A stretch of 7,101 nucleotides of DNA from JAEXNA01 sp050486105 (lineage in GTDB: Bacteria > Vulcanimicrobiota > Xenobia > Xenobiales > JADMJV01). The notes beneath the pieces were generated by a model. It was not told the DNA's origin. It was given only the letters and a program-made list of their open reading frames with translations, and ran no database searches. A program made the position numbers and the translations under genes. The stretch covers positions 1-7,101 of the forward strand of contig JBJHCR010000323.1 in the NCBI GenBank assembly GCA_050486105.1, given 5' to 3'. Below are positions 5,555 to 7,101 of this stretch, in pieces. Numbering within the stretch: position 1 is the stretch's first letter; the number at the start of each line of letters is the position of its first letter.

Positions 5555-7101
5555 GTGATTGGGGTTGTCTCTCTGGAAAAGCATTTCGGAGGACACACTG
5601 TACTCGATGGCATTTCGTGCACCATTCTCAAGGGTGAGAAGGTTGCCTTAGTAGGGGCCAATGGCTCGGGCAAGACCACCCTAATCAAGATCCTGGCGGG
5701 GCTGGAAGTGCCTGATGGCGGACGAGTGACTAGCGGTCACGAGGTCCAAATCGGGTACCTGGGGCAAGAAGGAGTCCTGAACCCCCAAAACACTCTTTGG
5801 CAGGAGATGATGGAGGTCTTTGGCGCGGTCGAAGGCCTCGAGATTGAGTTGCGCCGACTGGAAGAGGCCATGGCTTGGGCCCAGGGCTCCGAGCTAGAAA
5901 AACTTATGCTTGCCTACTCTGAAGCCCAAGCACGTTACGATCACGCCGAGCCAGCCACTATCGAAGCCCGGATTCATAAGGTGCTCAACGGTCTGGGCTT
6001 TCAACACCACGATATCGAACGTCCCTGCTCTGTCTTTTCCGGGGGTTGGCAGATGAGAGGCGCCATGGCTCGATTGCTGCTCCAAGATCCGGATTGTCTG
6101 CTGCTGGACGAGCCCACCAATCATTTGGATCTTGAAGCCGTCGAGTGGCTGGAAGAGTACCTAGGCACCATCGGAGGGGCGGTTCTCATGGTGAGCCACG
6201 ATCGGACCTTCTTAGATCGAGTGGCCAAGCGAACGTTGGAGCTGCGCCACGGAGACCTAGAAGAATATGCCGGCAACTACAGCTTTTATCTCGAAGAGTC
6301 CGATCGTCGCCAAGAAAAACGCCTGCAGCGCTACAAAAACCAACAGAAGAAACTGGCCCAGGAACGCCGCTTCATTGAGAGGTTTCGTTATAAGGCGTCC
6401 CTGGCAACTCGCGTCAAATCTCGAGAGCGGATGCTGTCTAAACGCAAGCTTGAGGAGGCCCCAGATCGCAAACAGCGCAGTTTGAAGATGGGGTTCCAAG
6501 AGGCTTTGTCTTCTGGCTCCAAAGTGGTCAGCGCCAAGGGGCTGAAGAAGAGCTTTGGTACTATTCACCTTTTTGACGACCTAAACTTCACCATCGAGAA
6601 AGGCGACCGCCTGGCCATCGTTGGGGTCAACGGTTCGGGCAAAACCACCTTGCTCAAGATCTTAAGCGGCCGAGAAGCCTCAGACTCGGGCACCATCGTC
6701 TTCGATGAGTTTGTGGAAATGGTGACCTTCGACCAACATCAGGCCGAAGCCCTCGACGGACAAAACACCGTTCTAGAGGCGGTGGAAGAGGTGGCCCCCA
6801 CCCAAGTGACTCAAACTGAGGTTCGCACTTTGCTGGGTTGTTTTCTTTTCACCGGAGACGAGGTTTTCAAAAAGATCGAGGTCCTCAGCGGAGGAGAAAA
6901 GAGTCGAGTGGCCTTGGCTCGCTGTGTTCTCGAACCCAGCAACCTCCTTTTGCTGGACGAGCCTACCAACCACTTGGATATCGAGTCTCGGGAAGCTCTT
7001 CAGGACGCTCTTTTCCTCTATGAAGGAACCATCATCTTTGTCACCCACGATCGCACCTTGATGGGCGCTTTGGCCAACAAAGTCTTAGATCTGTCAGGCC
7101 C
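5555..7101 (+). CDS. ABC-F family ATPase, YheS-like (partial, runs off right edge)
   Basis: The window contains 515 codons of a soluble protein with two ABC ATPase domains and no membrane segments, the hallmark of ABC-F proteins. These bind near the ribosomal E-site and modulate translation, and some confer antibiotic resistance. Domain 1 has Walker A GANGSGKTT (residues 34-42), an atypical signature FSGGWQ (161-166), Walker B with LLDEPTNHLD (183-192) and the switch histidine H215. The basic inter-domain linker (about 238-318), with RFRYKASLATRVKSRERML, corresponds to the region that reaches towards the peptidyl-transferase centre and P-site tRNA. Domain 2 has Walker A GVNGSGKTT (357-365), signature LSGGE (444-448), Walker B LLDEPTNHLD (466-475) and H498. 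Both catalytic glutamates (E186, E469) are present, so both sites look active. The FSGGW signature and linker resemble E. coli YheS (about 637 residues), so roughly 120 C-terminal residues may be missing. A resistance role cannot be judged from sequence. The gene is divergent from the flotillin operon across 228 bases. Confidence 0.95.
   Translation, partial: MIGVVSLEKHFGGHTVLDGISCTILKGEKVALVGANGSGKTTLIKILAGLEVPDGGRVTSGHEVQIGYLGQEGVLNPQNTLWQEMMEVFGAVEGLEIELRRLEEAMAWAQGSELEKLMLAYSEAQARYDHAEPATIEARIHKVLNGLGFQHHDIERPCSVFSGGWQMRGAMARLLLQDPDCLLLDEPTNHLDLEAVEWLEEYLGTIGGAVLMVSHDRTFLDRVAKRTLELRHGDLEEYAGNYSFYLEESDRRQEKRLQRYKNQQKKLAQERRFIERFRYKASLATRVKSRERMLSKRKLEEAPDRKQRSLKMGFQEALSSGSKVVSAKGLKKSFGTIHLFDDLNFTIEKGDRLAIVGVNGSGKTTLLKILSGREASDSGTIVFDEFVEMVTFDQHQAEALDGQNTVLEAVEEVAPTQVTQTEVRTLLGCFLFTGDEVFKKIEVLSGGEKSRVALARCVLEPSNLLLLDEPTNHLDIESREALQDALFLYEGTIIFVTHDRTLMGALANKVLDLSG

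Noticed and set aside
5894..6568. Minus-strand open frames of 76 and 103 residues opposite the ABC-F gene
   Set aside because: They are antisense to a strongly conserved ABC-F frame with all motifs in order, and lack initiation signals.

Overview
The window suggests a bacterium of moderate GC content (mid-50s percent by eye). The coding style and gene set fit a Gram-negative lineage, possibly Deltaproteobacteria/Myxococcota-like, but nothing here is diagnostic and the placement is a guess. Three protein-coding genes fill almost all of the sequence. Two are cut by the window edges. I see no rRNA, tRNA, CRISPR array, insertion sequence, attachment site or replication origin.

Layout. Positions 1-3154 (minus strand) hold the first 1051 codons of a very large protein of the DUF3686 'DNA repair ATPase' family. 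Its C-terminal ATPase part lies beyond the left edge. Positions 3158-5326 (minus) hold a complete 722-residue flotillin/SPFH membrane protein. It lies upstream of the ATPase gene with only three bases between stop and start, and the ATPase ribosome-binding site is encoded by the flotillin's last codons. The two genes are therefore almost certainly one operon. Positions 5327-5554 are the divergent control region, with candidate promoters in both directions whose -10 elements overlap, small dyads, and a hairpin in the flotillin leader. Positions 5555-7101 (plus) hold most of a YheS-like ABC-F ATPase, cut at the right edge.

How the genes may work together. Flotillin is expected to form an oligomeric scaffold on the inner membrane. 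The DUF3686 protein is a giant ATPase-family protein with a beta-rich N-terminal region and a long helical middle. Tight coupling suggests the two are made in a fixed ratio and act together, probably at the membrane. 'DNA repair' is an automatic family label and nothing visible here demonstrates that role. The ABC-F protein is a soluble, probably ribosome-associated, ATPase. Its link to the flotillin pair is only the shared control region. The most interesting biological candidate is the flotillin plus giant-ATPase pair.
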